DNA from: Micromonospora purpureochromogenes
GTDB taxonomy: Bacteria; Actinomycetota; Actinomycetes; Mycobacteriales; Micromonosporaceae
Direction of reading: 5' to 3'
Assembly (NCBI RefSeq): GCF_900091515.1
Contig: NZ_LT607410.1
Location: forward strand, 2,914,001-2,978,000
Length of the DNA stretch: 64,000 bases
Below the pieces are notes generated by a model, which saw nothing but the letters and a program-made list of their open reading frames with translations, ran no database searches and was not told the origin of the DNA. Position numbers and translations under genes: made by a program. The number at the start of each line of letters is the position of its first letter. Within the stretch, counting starts at the first letter, position 1. This document shows, piece by piece, positions 8,463-16,833 of the stretch.

Positions 8463-9110
8463 CTAGAAGGTCTCTCGCGGTAGCCAGCCGAGGAAGCGCT
8501 GTCGTAGGTGTTGTTTGTTGGCCCGAGGTAAATCGAACAGGGCTGCACTGAAACAGGAGCCCAGGTAGATGCCGAGTGCGGGTCGGGTTCCGCCGAATTC
8601 CGCGAGAAGTTGGCTCTGTTTCGTCGCGCAGGGCCATTCGTGAGCGCAGCCGCTGCAGGCCCAGGTGGGTGGCATGGGTAGGTGGTTCTCGGCCGGAGCG
8701 GTGGCTGGGCGCGTTGGTCCGGGCAGAGGCGGCTTACGGTGCGGATCGTCTGCAACAGGTAGGTGACAGGTCGCGGCGGCGAAGGTGGCTGCTGTGCGCA
8801 CGAGGGCTTCCGGGCCGGGCTGCTGCGCGAGCAGAGCTGTGAGGGTGTGGTGCGCCAGGAGGTCGAGGCCCGCGCGGTCGATGTCCAGTGTTCTGCACAG
8901 CGACACGAGCACGAGGGGCCCTGGCCAGGTGTCCTCGGTCAGGACGCAGGTGATCATGTCGTTGAGGAGCGCGCCGAGGGCCTCGGCGTGTTCGGTGAGG
9001 GCCGGTGGGGCGTCGGGGTCCCGACTGATGGTGCAGGCTGTTTGGCTCACGGTGTTGCGAATGATCGAGGTGCCGCGGAAAACATCCACTGGGTATCTCC
9101 TCGTCAGCAA
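8463..9110 (-). CDS. Conserved hypothetical protein with C-terminal Cys motif
   Basis: A 215-residue protein with no function I can name. The N-terminal part is helical and soluble (residues 30-120). The C-terminal part has CSGCAHEWPCATKQSQLL, a CxxC...WPC pattern found in many small actinobacterial hypothetical proteins and possibly a metal site. After the motif comes a basic tail (LRQRFLGWLPR). The first codons (MLTRRYPVDVFRG) may not be the native start. No operon partner is present. Confidence 0.6.
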   Translation of the reverse strand: MLTRRYPVDVFRGTSIIRNTVSQTACTISRDPDAPPALTEHAEALGALLNDMITCVLTEDTWPGPLVLVSLCRTLDIDRAGLDLLAHHTLTALLAQQPGPEALVRTAATFAAATCHLPVADDPHRKPPLPGPTRPATAPAENHLPMPPTWACSGCAHEWPCATKQSQLLAEFGGTRPALGIYLGSCFSAALFDLPRANKQHLRQRFLGWLPRETF

Positions 9111-9664
9111 CGTTCAGGAGTTTGTCGTGAAGGCAGTCGAGTTACCGAGCGTCAGGGGGTGATTGCGCAGCGTTTTAGAATGTTGTGGTGGCCTGTCGCG
9201 ATGGTAGAGAACCATTCCGATACGCGGTGCGGATCGACGCAACAGCTGACTGAACAGTCAGTTGTGCGGCCGTCCTCTTGGCTTCGACCCTGATGAGACC
9301 GGGTCCCCTGCTGGGGTGACGGCGTTGTTCGCCAGCGCGCGCCTGTCGCACGTCACCCGCCCGAGCCGCCATCCCGCCGGACTGGCCCTCGGACCTCCCG
9401 CCCCGGAGATCCTCGCCTAGTCGTTCGTGTCCCGAATCCTGGTGCTCTGCAGGAACGCTTTCCGCGGCAGGAGGAGTACATTGGGGGCCCTGTAGTTCGC
9501 ATCCGCGGTATCGGGTGCGGCGAACCGGCGTCAAGGAAGTGGCGTAGGTCCCGGCTCCGCCCTGGTGGTTCCGTGCAGCGGCCCGCCAGGTTTGGGCTGC
9601 CATCCGCGCGTTCTCCTCGGCTCCGGTTCCGGGCTGGGCGTGCCGGTCATGAGGATTTGGTGCC
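9111..9664. other. Gene-poor intergenic stretch
   Basis: I find no supported gene in these 554 bases. The only structure noted is the palindrome at 9246-9261. Minus-strand open frames here are the antisense shadow of the downstream GAF-ANTAR gene. Confidence 0.5.
9246..9261. promoter_or_regulatory. Palindrome, possible TetR-type operator
   Basis: CTGACTG-AA-CAGTCAG is a perfect 7-bp inverted repeat around AA, and partial symmetry continues outward (ACA/TGT). It is AT-richer than its surroundings and of the TGAC-n6-GTCA form often bound by TetR-family dimers. No TetR gene is adjacent, so the binding protein is unknown. Confidence 0.4.
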
Positions 9665-10381
9665 ATGACTCGCCCCCTGCCGACGGACCCCGCTGACGCC
9701 TTCGCCGAACTCGGCCGTATCAAGCTCGGCGAGGTCGGTCTCGACGATGTCCTGCAGCGGGTCGCGGAACTGGCCAAACGGGTGCTGCCCACACCGGTGG
9801 AGGCGTCGGTCACGCTGGTACGCGGTGGGACAGCGCACACGGCGGCGTTCACCGACGACCTGGCCCGCGACATGGACGAGCGGCAGTACGCGCAGGGGCG
9901 TGGCCCGTGCCTGGATGCCGCCACCAGCGGTGATGTCATGTCCGTACCCGATCTCGCCGCCGACGACCGGTGGCCCGACTGGGGCGAAGGCGGCCGCAAG
10001 GCGGGGGTGGGCAGTTCGGTGTCGATCGGCCTGCCGGTGCAGGAGGCGGTCGTCGGGGCGCTCAACGTCTACGCGCGCACGCCACACGCCTTCGACGATG
10101 ATTCGGTGTCGGTGCTGGAGACGTTCGCCGCGTACGCCGCGGTCGCCCTGGCCAACGCGCAGCTCTACGACAGCACCGCGACCCTGGCCCGGCAGATGCA
10201 GGAGGCGATGGCGAACCGCGCGGTGATAGAGCAGGCCAAGGGCATCGTCATGGCCGAGCGCCGGTGCTCCCCGGCGGAGGCGTTCGCGGTCCTGGCGAAG
10301 GTGTCGCAGGACTCCAACCGCAAGGTCCGCGACGTGGCCCAAGCCCTCGTCGACCGGGCAGCCAGGACATCCCGCGCCTGA
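9665..10381 (+). CDS. GAF-ANTAR regulator, copy 1
   Basis: A 238-residue protein with a GAF domain (about 20-165) and a C-terminal ANTAR domain (about 175-235). ANTAR domains bind paired RNA stem-loops and act in transcription antitermination; GAF domains sense small ligands or redox state. GAF marks are GRGPCLDAATSGDVMSVPDL and SIGLPVQEAVVGALNVY. The ANTAR core is RAVIEQAKGIVMAERRCSP. The ATG start gives MTRPLPTDPADAFAELGRI, which aligns with the next gene. It is the first of three tandem paralogs. Confidence 0.88.
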   Translation: MTRPLPTDPADAFAELGRIKLGEVGLDDVLQRVAELAKRVLPTPVEASVTLVRGGTAHTAAFTDDLARDMDERQYAQGRGPCLDAATSGDVMSVPDLAADDRWPDWGEGGRKAGVGSSVSIGLPVQEAVVGALNVYARTPHAFDDDSVSVLETFAAYAAVALANAQLYDSTATLARQMQEAMANRAVIEQAKGIVMAERRCSPAEAFAVLAKVSQDSNRKVRDVAQALVDRAARTSRA

Positions 10382-10465
10382 CGCGCTTGTGAGCGTGTCG
10401 GTGCCCGGGAGCAGGGGCGGGTGTGAGTCGCCGGCCGGTGGGGTAGGGCAGGAGGTATGACCCGT

Positions 10466-10479
10466 CGGTCCCGGGACCG
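10466..10479. promoter_or_regulatory. 14-bp perfect palindrome upstream of the second GAF-ANTAR gene
   Basis: CGGTCCCGGGACCG is a perfect 14-bp palindrome 48 bases upstream of the ATG at 10527. In RNA it could form a short hairpin, or in DNA an operator. Perfect palindromes of this size do occur by chance in such GC-rich DNA, so the assignment is tentative. Confidence 0.3.
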
Positions 10480-10526
10480 TGCCCGGGCGACCGCCGGTGT
10501 GTGCCGGTTGAAAAGGACTGATCTGG

Positions 10527-11234
10527 ATGCTGCAGCCGACCGTGGATCCCGCCGACGCCCTCGCCGAGCTCGGCCGGATCAGACTCGACGAGACCAGCCT
10601 TGACGAGATGTTGCGCCGGATCGCCGAGCTGGCCAACCGGAGCGTTCCCGGGACCAGGGACGTGTCGGTCACCCTGGTCAGGGGCCAGACGAGCCAGACC
10701 GTGGTATCGACCGGCGAGCTCGCCCGTGACCTCGATGAGTGGCAGTACGAGCTCCACCGGGGCCCCTGCCTGGACGCCTCCGCCAGCGGCGACAGCATCT
10801 CTGTGCCGGACATGGCGGCCGAACAGCGCTGGCCGGCCTGGGCGGCCAGGGCCCGCTCCGCCGGGGTGGGGAGCTCGTTGTCGATCGGGTTGCCGATCCA
10901 GGAGTCGGTGGTGGGCGCGCTGAACGTCTACGGGGATGTGGCGCACGCCTTCGACCCGCCGGCGATCGCGGTCGCGGAGGGCTTCGCGGCGTACGCGGCG
11001 GTGGCGCTGGCCAACGCCCACCTCTACGACAGCGCGGCCACCCTGGCGGAGCAGATGCAGGAGGCGATGCGGGGCCGGGCGGTGATCGAGCAGGCCAAGG
11101 GGATCATCATGGGGGAGCGGCGCTGCTCGCCGGAGGAGGCCTTCACGCTGCTGTCGAAGATCTCTCAGGACACCAACCGAAAGGTCCGCGACGTGGCCGC
11201 TGCCCTCGTCGCCAAGGCGGTCGAGAGCGCTTGA
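10527..11234 (+). CDS. GAF-ANTAR regulator, copy 2
   Basis: A 235-residue close paralog of the preceding gene, with the same GAF (HRGPCLDASASGDSISVPDM, SIGLPIQESVVGALNVYG) and ANTAR (RAVIEQAKGIIMGERRCSP) blocks. AAAAGGA nine bases upstream supports ATG 10527. An in-frame ATG at 10458 has its purine run too close. The near-identical C-terminal half and diverged N-terminus suggest recent duplication with changed sensing. It probably acts as a putative RNA-binding antiterminator. Confidence 0.88.
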   Translation: MLQPTVDPADALAELGRIRLDETSLDEMLRRIAELANRSVPGTRDVSVTLVRGQTSQTVVSTGELARDLDEWQYELHRGPCLDASASGDSISVPDMAAEQRWPAWAARARSAGVGSSLSIGLPIQESVVGALNVYGDVAHAFDPPAIAVAEGFAAYAAVALANAHLYDSAATLAEQMQEAMRGRAVIEQAKGIIMGERRCSPEEAFTLLSKISQDTNRKVRDVAAALVAKAVESA

Positions 11235-11346
11235 GTGTGAGCGGCCTGACCACCGGCAGGGGATCGGGGCGCAGCTGGGGCCGACCGCTCCCGGACACCC
11301 TGGTCCGTTGCCGCGCTTTCCGGCCACGCTGCTCAGGGAGATGAGC

Positions 11347-12057
11347 ATGTCTTCGCCCCGGCCCGACCAGCCCTCTCACGACCTGACGGAAACGCTGCTC
11401 GTCCTCGCCGGCCTGCCCGACGACGCTCCGGCACTGCCGGAGCAGCTGCGCGCCATCGTCCGACTGGCCGCGGAGGTGGTGGGCCCGGTGGATTTCGCCT
11501 CGGTCACCGTACTCGCCGCCGACGGGAACCGGACCGACGCCGCCAGCGACGAGGCGGCCAACGCCCTCGATCTGGCCCAGTACGCCGACGATGCCGGCCC
11601 CTGCCTGGTCGCCCTGCACACCGGCGAGACGGTCGGCGTACCTGACATCGCCGGCGCGGTGGTGTGGCCCGGCTTCCGGGACGTGGCCTGGCGGTACGGC
11701 GTCCGGGCCTCGCTGTCCATCCCGCTCTTCGCCGGCAGCGGCAACCCGGTTGGCGCCTTGAACCTCTACTCCCGCGACGCCGCCGGCATGCGCCTGCTGA
11801 TCCAACGCGTCGAGTCCTGCTACCACCCCGGGCGGACCCAGGTGCGGCCCCGGTTGGACGTCGGCAGCGAGCAACTGCTAGCCGGGCTCGCCGGTGCGTT
11901 GCACACCCGTGACCTCATCCAACGGGCACTCGGGCTGCTGATGGACCGGGACCAGGTCCCGGCCGGATCGGCCTACCGGCAGCTGGTCGAGGCGACCGAA
12001 CCGGGCCAATCGCTGACCGGAACGGCCAGCGTCCTCCTGCACCAGGACCCGAGGTGA
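11347..12057 (+). CDS. GAF-ANTAR regulator, copy 3 (diverged)
   Basis: From ATG 11347 (GGGAG six bases upstream) the product is 236 residues; in-frame ATG 11341 and GTG-type starts are alternatives. It keeps the GAF signature (DAGPCLVALHTGETVGVPDI, SIPLFAGSGNPVGALNLY) and a weaker ANTAR helix set (RDLIQRALGLLMDRDQVP), where the usual EQAKG is changed to QRALG. The GAF part lacks some of the middle seen in its neighbours. It follows copy 2 by about 110 bases, so regulation may be separate. Confidence 0.8.
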   Translation: MSSPRPDQPSHDLTETLLVLAGLPDDAPALPEQLRAIVRLAAEVVGPVDFASVTVLAADGNRTDAASDEAANALDLAQYADDAGPCLVALHTGETVGVPDIAGAVVWPGFRDVAWRYGVRASLSIPLFAGSGNPVGALNLYSRDAAGMRLLIQRVESCYHPGRTQVRPRLDVGSEQLLAGLAGALHTRDLIQRALGLLMDRDQVPAGSAYRQLVEATEPGQSLTGTASVLLHQDPR

Positions 12058-12248
12058 CGGACCGGTCGGGTGACCCACTATGAGGACGGTCAGCGGTTGG
12101 TGGGCGCCGCTTCTCGTCGCCCTCCTCGACCTGCCGGTCGAACGCCTCCGCCACCTCAAATGAACGCCAGTCGTCAGGGGTGGCACCGGGTTGGCGGCAC
12201 CAGGCCAATTGTCATCGCGGGTGCTGCAACGAAGTGCGCGTGAGCCGC

Positions 12249-14405
12249 TCAGCGGTCGGAGGGGCGCACGGCGCCCCTGCCGCCTGTCGCCTCGACGTCC
12301 CAGAAGCGGCCGAAGGCATTCAGCCGTGCGACGGTGATACGCCCGATGCTCTCGGGTATGTGCGGATCGAGGGTGATCCGTCCGTCGATGGGTTCGAGTC
12401 CGAGGATGGCGCGGGCGAGGACGAGTGGGGCGCCGCTGGCCCAGGCTTGTGGGCTGCAGGCCGTTGGGTAGGGCACGGCAAAGGTCGTCTGATGGCGCGG
12501 ATAGCCGGCGAGAGCTTCCGGCAGTCGGTAGTCGAACTGCGCGGCGGCGTCGAGCAGTGCGAGGGCGAGGGTGTTGGCCTCGTCGCGGAAACCGTAGCGG
12601 CACAGCCCGAGCACCGCCAGTGAGGTGTCGTGGGGCCAGACGGTGCCCAGGTGGTAGCCGATGGGGTTGTAGGGGCGGTCGTCAGTGCAGAGCGTTCGTA
12701 TGCCCCAACCGGAGAACATCTGCGGCGAGAGCAGTTGCCGGGCGACGGTGTCGACACGCTGCGGTGGCACGATGCCGCTCCACAGCAGGTGTCCCATGTT
12801 GGAGGTCATCGAATCGATGCAGTTCTTGTCACCGTCGAGTCCGACGGCGTAGAAGCCGCCACGCTCGTCGATCCAGAAGTCACGGTCGAAACGGGCGCGC
12901 AACTCCGCGGCGGCCGCGCGCAGCCGGCGGGCGAGGCCGGGGTCGGCCAGCGGCCCGTCGGCGAGTTCGGCCAGGCGCAGCTTCGCGTCGTACGTGTAGC
13001 CCTGAATCTCGCAGGTGGCGATGGGCAGCACGGGCATTGCGCCGTCGGCGAAGCGGATTCCGTCCCAGGAGTCGCGCCAGCACTGGTTGCCCAGGCCTTC
13101 GGTGGAGTGGGTGGCGTACTCGACGTAGCCGTCGCCGTCGCGGTCGCCGTAGGTGTCGATCCAGGCCAAGGCGGCCATCGCGTTGTCCCGCAGTGACCTG
13201 ACCAGGTCGTCGTCGCCGGTCCACCGCCAGTACTCCGACAGCAGGATCAGCCACAGCTGCGTGGAGTCCGCGGCCCCGTAGTAGGGGTCGTAGGGTTTGA
13301 CACCACGGCGGGTCAGCTCCCCGCTGCGCACCTCGTGCAGGATCTTGCCGGGTTCCTCGTCGCTGAAGTCGTCGCAGCGCGTGCCCTGCAGCCTCGCCAG
13401 GGCGAGAAGGGCGCCCTTGGCCAGACGCGGCCCGGACGCCAATGACTGGTAGGCGGTGATGAGAGTGTCCCGGCCGAACAGCGTGAGGAACCAGGGCAGC
13501 CCGGCGGCGGGCAGGCTGACCCATTCCCCGTGGATCTCCATCTCCATGCGCATCGCCACCAGGTCCGCGCGGCTGCGGGCCAGCACCCGCTCCAGTAGCG
13601 GCTGCTCGCTCGACAGCCGGGACACCTGCGCCTCCCACCGGGCGCTCGGATCCTCGACACGGTGATGGAAGACGTCGGAGATGTCGCCGCTGACCCGGTT
13701 CGGCATCTCCGTACCAGCTGGCAACGGGATGTGCAGGTCCACGCTCCAGGTGCTGTGCGGAGCGAGCTCGACAGCCCACACCAGGTCATCACCGTCAAGG
13801 CGCTGCGGCGCTGGCGACGCGCTGATGACGGTCTGCGAGGAGAATCCCTCATGTTCATAGGTGAACACCAGCCGTGACCCGTCGGGGGCGTGCTGGCGGC
13901 GGATGCGGTCGGAGCGGTCGAGCACCACCGACTTGATCTCCATGATGTCGGCGAAGTCGGTGCCGGTCTCCAGGCGCACCTCGATTCGGAGGGGTTCCTG
14001 GCAGTAGCAGGTGATCTCGATGCGTTCGTGCAGGCCGTCGCCCAGGTAACGCAGCCGGCGGGCGGCGACGGTGTCCTCCCGGACCCCGGGCAACGGGGGA
14101 TTGGTGACGAAGAACTGGGCCGAATACGTGTCCACCGTGTCCGAACGCAGCGCCAGCAGCGGCGTCCCGTTGATGCGCAGCACCCACCGACTGAGCAGCC
14201 GGGTGTCCAGGTGCACCAGACCGCCGATACTGCCCGACGGCACATCACCGTTCGGCGCTGACAGCAGGAACGTCGACCCGTTGACCAGGGCCACCGAATT
14301 GGCACCGAGATCCGGAGGCATCGCCCGGGCCTCCGCGACACGCTGCTCAGGATCACGACACTCCCCAGGGCGGGGATCCGCCGGCGTCGGACGAATCTGC
14401 GCCAT
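12249..14405 (-). CDS. Glycogen debranching enzyme-like protein (amylo-alpha-1,6-glucosidase family)
   Basis: A 718-residue soluble protein. Residues ~35-230 match the glycogen-debranching N-terminal beta domain (GGLVHLDTRLLSRWVLRING). Residues ~280-690 form an (alpha/alpha)6 glycosidase-like domain with LPWFLTLFGRDTLITAYQSL, DPYYGAADSTQLWLILL and YNPIGYHLGTVWPHDTSLA, typical of actinobacterial amylo-alpha-1,6-glucosidase/GH15-like proteins. It probably trims branched alpha-glucans such as glycogen, or a trehalose-linked glucan; substrate is inferred. ATG 14405 starts the longest frame, with an AGGAGGAG-like purine run in the opposite strand only. Monocistronic. Confidence 0.82.
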   Translation of the reverse strand: MAQIRPTPADPRPGECRDPEQRVAEARAMPPDLGANSVALVNGSTFLLSAPNGDVPSGSIGGLVHLDTRLLSRWVLRINGTPLLALRSDTVDTYSAQFFVTNPPLPGVREDTVAARRLRYLGDGLHERIEITCYCQEPLRIEVRLETGTDFADIMEIKSVVLDRSDRIRRQHAPDGSRLVFTYEHEGFSSQTVISASPAPQRLDGDDLVWAVELAPHSTWSVDLHIPLPAGTEMPNRVSGDISDVFHHRVEDPSARWEAQVSRLSSEQPLLERVLARSRADLVAMRMEMEIHGEWVSLPAAGLPWFLTLFGRDTLITAYQSLASGPRLAKGALLALARLQGTRCDDFSDEEPGKILHEVRSGELTRRGVKPYDPYYGAADSTQLWLILLSEYWRWTGDDDLVRSLRDNAMAALAWIDTYGDRDGDGYVEYATHSTEGLGNQCWRDSWDGIRFADGAMPVLPIATCEIQGYTYDAKLRLAELADGPLADPGLARRLRAAAAELRARFDRDFWIDERGGFYAVGLDGDKNCIDSMTSNMGHLLWSGIVPPQRVDTVARQLLSPQMFSGWGIRTLCTDDRPYNPIGYHLGTVWPHDTSLAVLGLCRYGFRDEANTLALALLDAAAQFDYRLPEALAGYPRHQTTFAVPYPTACSPQAWASGAPLVLARAILGLEPIDGRITLDPHIPESIGRITVARLNAFGRFWDVEATGGRGAVRPSDR

Positions 14406-14558
14406 GACCCCGACGCTAGACAGTTTCAGGAGGAGAAGTCCTCACCCGAACTGGGTGATACGGAGCATCCGGGCCGCCCGAGGCTGGTGCCTTGGCACGA
14501 GAGGCGGACACCGCGCCGTCATCGCCGTCGTGCCGTCGACATGGGCTGGCGTCCAGGC

Positions 14559-15233
14559 TCAGCCTTCCACTCCGGTGGCGGCGTGCGCGGCGCCGACCGG
14601 CTTGGACTGCGACGATCCGCGCTGCCGCAGGTAGATCGCCAGGACCACCATCGACGTCACGGCCAGTAGCTCCGACTGCCAGTTCTGCAGGGTGCGGTTC
14701 CAGAAGTCGGGCTCGATCAGGTAGCGGCTCCAGGACACCGGATCTTGGAGGTTGGCGAGCTGCTCCTCGTTGTACGCGGCGACCCCGCTGATGGACTGGG
14801 CCAGCCATGACAGCAGGAAGATCGCGCCCATGACCAGGCCCAATGAGTGGGCGAACAGCGCCTGTCGCAGTCCACCGACCCGTGACCACGCCGGCGACGT
14901 GTCGGTGGCGTACCTGCCGACCATCTGGTCCTTGTCGGATTCGCGGCCGGCCTTGTGGAGTTCCTTGGACTCCGGTGAGCCTTTCTGCAGGAGCCAGACG
15001 GTCAGGAAGATGTAGAGGAAGAACTGCAGGTACTCCGATTGCCAGTTCTCGGTGACGTCGACGGCGAAGCTCGCCGACGTGACGTACCGGCCGAACGAGA
15101 CAGGTTGCAGGCCTTCGCTGAGCTGTTGCTGGTTGAAGTCGGCGTGCCCGGCGAACGCCTGACCGATCAGCGCCAGGAGGAACAGCAGACCGAAGGCCAG
15201 GCCCAGGGAGTTGTCGCGCAGGAACTTCTTCAC
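14559..15233 (-). CDS. Membrane protein with internal duplication (DUF6766-like)
   Basis: GTG at 15233 overlaps the stop of the 27-residue ORF (GTGA), giving 224 residues. The protein is a tandem duplication. Each half has a first helix (NSLGLAFGLLFLLALIG / HSLGLVMGAIFLLSWLA), then a QL-(5)-PVS-(2)-RY motif, then NWQSE and a second helix, ending in a Gly-Ser-(2)-SK tail. Four membrane segments are predicted, with both conserved loops on the same side. I recall the DUF6766 label for such proteins but know no function. It is the last gene of a small operon. Confidence 0.75.
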   Translation of the reverse strand: MKKFLRDNSLGLAFGLLFLLALIGQAFAGHADFNQQQLSEGLQPVSFGRYVTSASFAVDVTENWQSEYLQFFLYIFLTVWLLQKGSPESKELHKAGRESDKDQMVGRYATDTSPAWSRVGGLRQALFAHSLGLVMGAIFLLSWLAQSISGVAAYNEEQLANLQDPVSWSRYLIEPDFWNRTLQNWQSELLAVTSMVVLAIYLRQRGSSQSKPVGAAHAATGVEG

Positions 15234-15313
15234 CGGTGCAGCACCCCCAGCGCGGAGAAGTAGACGAGACCGGCGGCGACCACGAGCAGCAGCAGAACGA
15301 ACTGGAATCGCAT
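15230..15313 (-). CDS. 27-residue single-pass membrane peptide
   Basis: ATG at 15313 lies seven bases after GGGAGG, a strong ribosome site, and encodes 27 residues that are almost entirely one membrane helix (FQFVLLLLVVAAGLVYF). Its TGA overlaps the GTG of the next gene as GTGA. The upstream lipoprotein stop lies within its ribosome-site spacer. The tight packing and good ribosome site argue for real translation, either as a small subunit or as a coupling leader for the membrane protein downstream. Confidence 0.7.
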   Translation of the reverse strand: MRFQFVLLLLVVAAGLVYFSALGVLHR

Positions 15314-15316
15314 GGC

Positions 15317-15733
15317 TCAGCCTCCCTGGATCGCACAGTCGTAGGGCCTGTCGCCGCGAGCGGTGCAGCCGGCGGCGACCACGCGCCAGCCGCCGGGGAA
15401 GACGGCGAGGAAGACGGTGTCGCCGCTGAGCCGGACCTGTGCCCACTGGCCGTACACGTCGCTGGCCGACACCGAGCCGGGTTGGGGCAGGTTCTCGTCG
15501 AGAATCGCCTCCGCGCACGGCTTGGCGGCGGACTGCTCGAGCTCGGCGGCGGTGTCGGGTGCCAGCGCGGCGCAGGCGGCGGCCCCGTCCTTCTCCGTGA
15601 CGGCGGTCAGCATCCGCACGGCGACGGCAGCCGCCGCCTCACCGCGGGCGGTCGCCGAACTGCACCCCGCCACGGTCAATACCGCCATGGCTGCGCCGGC
15701 TGCTACAGATGCGGCCCTCATGCACCGCTGCAT
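15317..15733 (-). CDS. Secreted lipoprotein of unknown function
   Basis: A 138-residue protein with a basic N-terminus, hydrophobic stretch and lipobox VAGC (Cys near residue 24), so it should be a membrane-anchored exported lipoprotein. The mature part is ~115 residues with four further Cys (AAACAAL, KPCAEA, AAGCTA, YDCAI) that may pair as two disulfides. The order of helix then beta segment resembles small SnoaL/NTF2-like exported domains. It is upstream of the 27-residue peptide and the duplicated membrane protein, suggesting an envelope complex. Confidence 0.72.
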   Translation of the reverse strand: MQRCMRAASVAAGAAMAVLTVAGCSSATARGEAAAAVAVRMLTAVTEKDGAAACAALAPDTAAELEQSAAKPCAEAILDENLPQPGSVSASDVYGQWAQVRLSGDTVFLAVFPGGWRVVAAGCTARGDRPYDCAIQGG

Positions 15734-16109
15734 CCCCCCGCGTGGTGCTGTTCAATCCGAGCCTTGATCACCAGCTCGGACGTGCCGGCACCGAAACGGC
15801 GCAAATCGACCAGGACCGTCTGAACGAGACCGCCGGGGCGGTGGAAGTGCGGCCGGGGTCGCTTCGTAATGGTGGCGAGGGCGGCGTCGTGCAGGGCCTG
15901 ACCGAAGGCGGGATACGAGCGGGTGAGCCGGGCCAGCCGGTCGGTGAACAGCCGGCCCGCCGAGCGGGAGCCGCGGACGCCGGCCACCACGCCGGTGGCG
16001 CGGGGGCGCGCAGCAGGGTGGCGGCACGGGCGAAGCGCAGGAACGGTACGGCGAGGAAGATCACCTGCCACAGCACCCAGCTGGCGGCGCTGAGCACGGG
16101 CGGCGGCAT
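15718..16109 (-). pseudogene. Hypothetical protein gene with a probable one-base frameshift
   Basis: Two minus-strand frames each look coding over part of this region. From ATG 16109 one frame gives a membrane-type N-terminus (SWVLWQVIFLAVPFLRFARA). Downstream of a C5 run at 16002-16006 the coding signal moves to another frame (VVAGVRGSRSAGRLFTDRLA, then LVQTVLVDLRRFGAG) that ends at 15718. Restoring one C joins them into a ~130-residue protein. Loss of one base in the run, or a homopolymer sequencing error, would explain it. The 3' end overlaps the lipoprotein start by 16 bases. Confidence 0.45.
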
Positions 16110-16215
16110 GCGGGGGCGGTAACCGCTGACGTCGGCACCAGGTAAACAGGCGCGACGAGGTATGGCTCGGCGGTCACCGGGTACGGCGGCAGGGAAGCGA
16201 GAGACGGGAGTCCTG

Positions 16216-16623
16216 ATGCCGGGCACCACGATGCCGATGCTGGAGACGTACCCAAAGCCGATCAATGTGGACCGCACGAAGCTGGCTGCCGCGATCGAGG
16301 CGCTCAACGACTGCGCCCAGGCCTGTACCGCGTGCGCGGACGCCTGCCTGAGCGAGGACATGGTCGCCGAGCTGGCCAAGTGCGTACGGACGAACCTGGA
16401 CTGCGCCGACATCTGCGCGACCACAGCCCGCGTGCTGTCCCGGCACACCGGCTACGACGCGAACATCACCCGCGGCGTGCTCGAGGCGTGCGCCACGGCG
16501 TGCCAGTCGTGTGGTGACGAGTGCGCGGCGCATGCCGGCAAGCATGAGCACTGCCGAATCTGCGCCGACGCGTGTCGCGCCGGTGAGCAAGCCTGCCGAA
16601 ACCTGCTGGCCACCATCAGCTGA
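16216..16623 (+). CDS. Cys-rich four-helix-bundle copper-storage-like protein (Csp family)
   Basis: ATG 16216 follows GGGAG by five bases and gives 135 residues. About fifteen Cys sit on helices with CxxxC/CxxC spacing (DCAQACTACADAC, CVRTNLDCADIC, CATACQSCGDEC, CRICADACRAGEQAC). This is the four-helix-bundle pattern of DUF326/Csp proteins, which line a helix bundle with thiols to store many Cu(I) ions. No signal peptide or Tat motif is seen, so it is cytosolic like Csp3. No copper regulator is adjacent. Confidence 0.87.
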   Translation: MPGTTMPMLETYPKPINVDRTKLAAAIEALNDCAQACTACADACLSEDMVAELAKCVRTNLDCADICATTARVLSRHTGYDANITRGVLEACATACQSCGDECAAHAGKHEHCRICADACRAGEQACRNLLATIS

Positions 16624-16633
16624 CGCCGATGAC

Positions 16634-16662
16634 GCCGGCACCGGCACCCCGCCGGCGCCGGC
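16634..16662. terminator. Bidirectional hairpin terminator
   Basis: GCCGGCACCGGC and GCCGGCGCCGGC pair as a 12-bp stem with one A-C mismatch around a five-base ACCCC loop. The hairpin lies eleven bases after the Csp stop and twelve before the end of the convergent small gene. There is no U-tract, as is common in actinomycetes. Confidence 0.6.
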
Positions 16663-16674
16663 CTGCTCACGGTG

Positions 16675-16833
16675 TCATCGCTTGGCCTCGTGCTTGGCCA
16701 TCTCGGGCTGCTCACCCTTGCCGACCTTGTGCAGCGCCTTGCGCAACTGCTCCTCGGTCATCTTGGAGTTGCCCTCGATGCCCGCGTTGTGCGCCTGCTG
16801 GCGAAGATCGTGCAGCTGATCCCGGTTACCCAT
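16675..16833 (-). CDS. Small Rho-N/SAP-like protein
   Basis: ATG 16833 with GGGAGG five bases upstream encodes 52 polar residues. The pattern LHDLRQQAHNAGIEG-(4)-MTEEQLRKALHKV resembles the Rho N-terminal/SAP-type helix-extended loop-helix fold seen in many tiny actinobacterial proteins. Such folds often bind nucleic acid, but the role here is unknown. The longer open frame upstream is basic and unconvincing. It is convergent with the Csp gene. Confidence 0.65.
   Translation of the reverse strand: MGNRDQLHDLRQQAHNAGIEGNSKMTEEQLRKALHKVGKGEQPEMAKHEAKR

Noticed and set aside
10458..10526. Upstream in-frame ATG for the second GAF-ANTAR gene
   Set aside because: The AGGAGG is only one base from this ATG, and the extra 23 residues have no counterpart in the neighbouring paralog.
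12060..12248. Possible minus-strand coding fragment (DDWRSFEVAEAFDRQVEE)
   Set aside because: Some third-position bias, but no start, no family and overlap with the third GAF-ANTAR gene; not supported.
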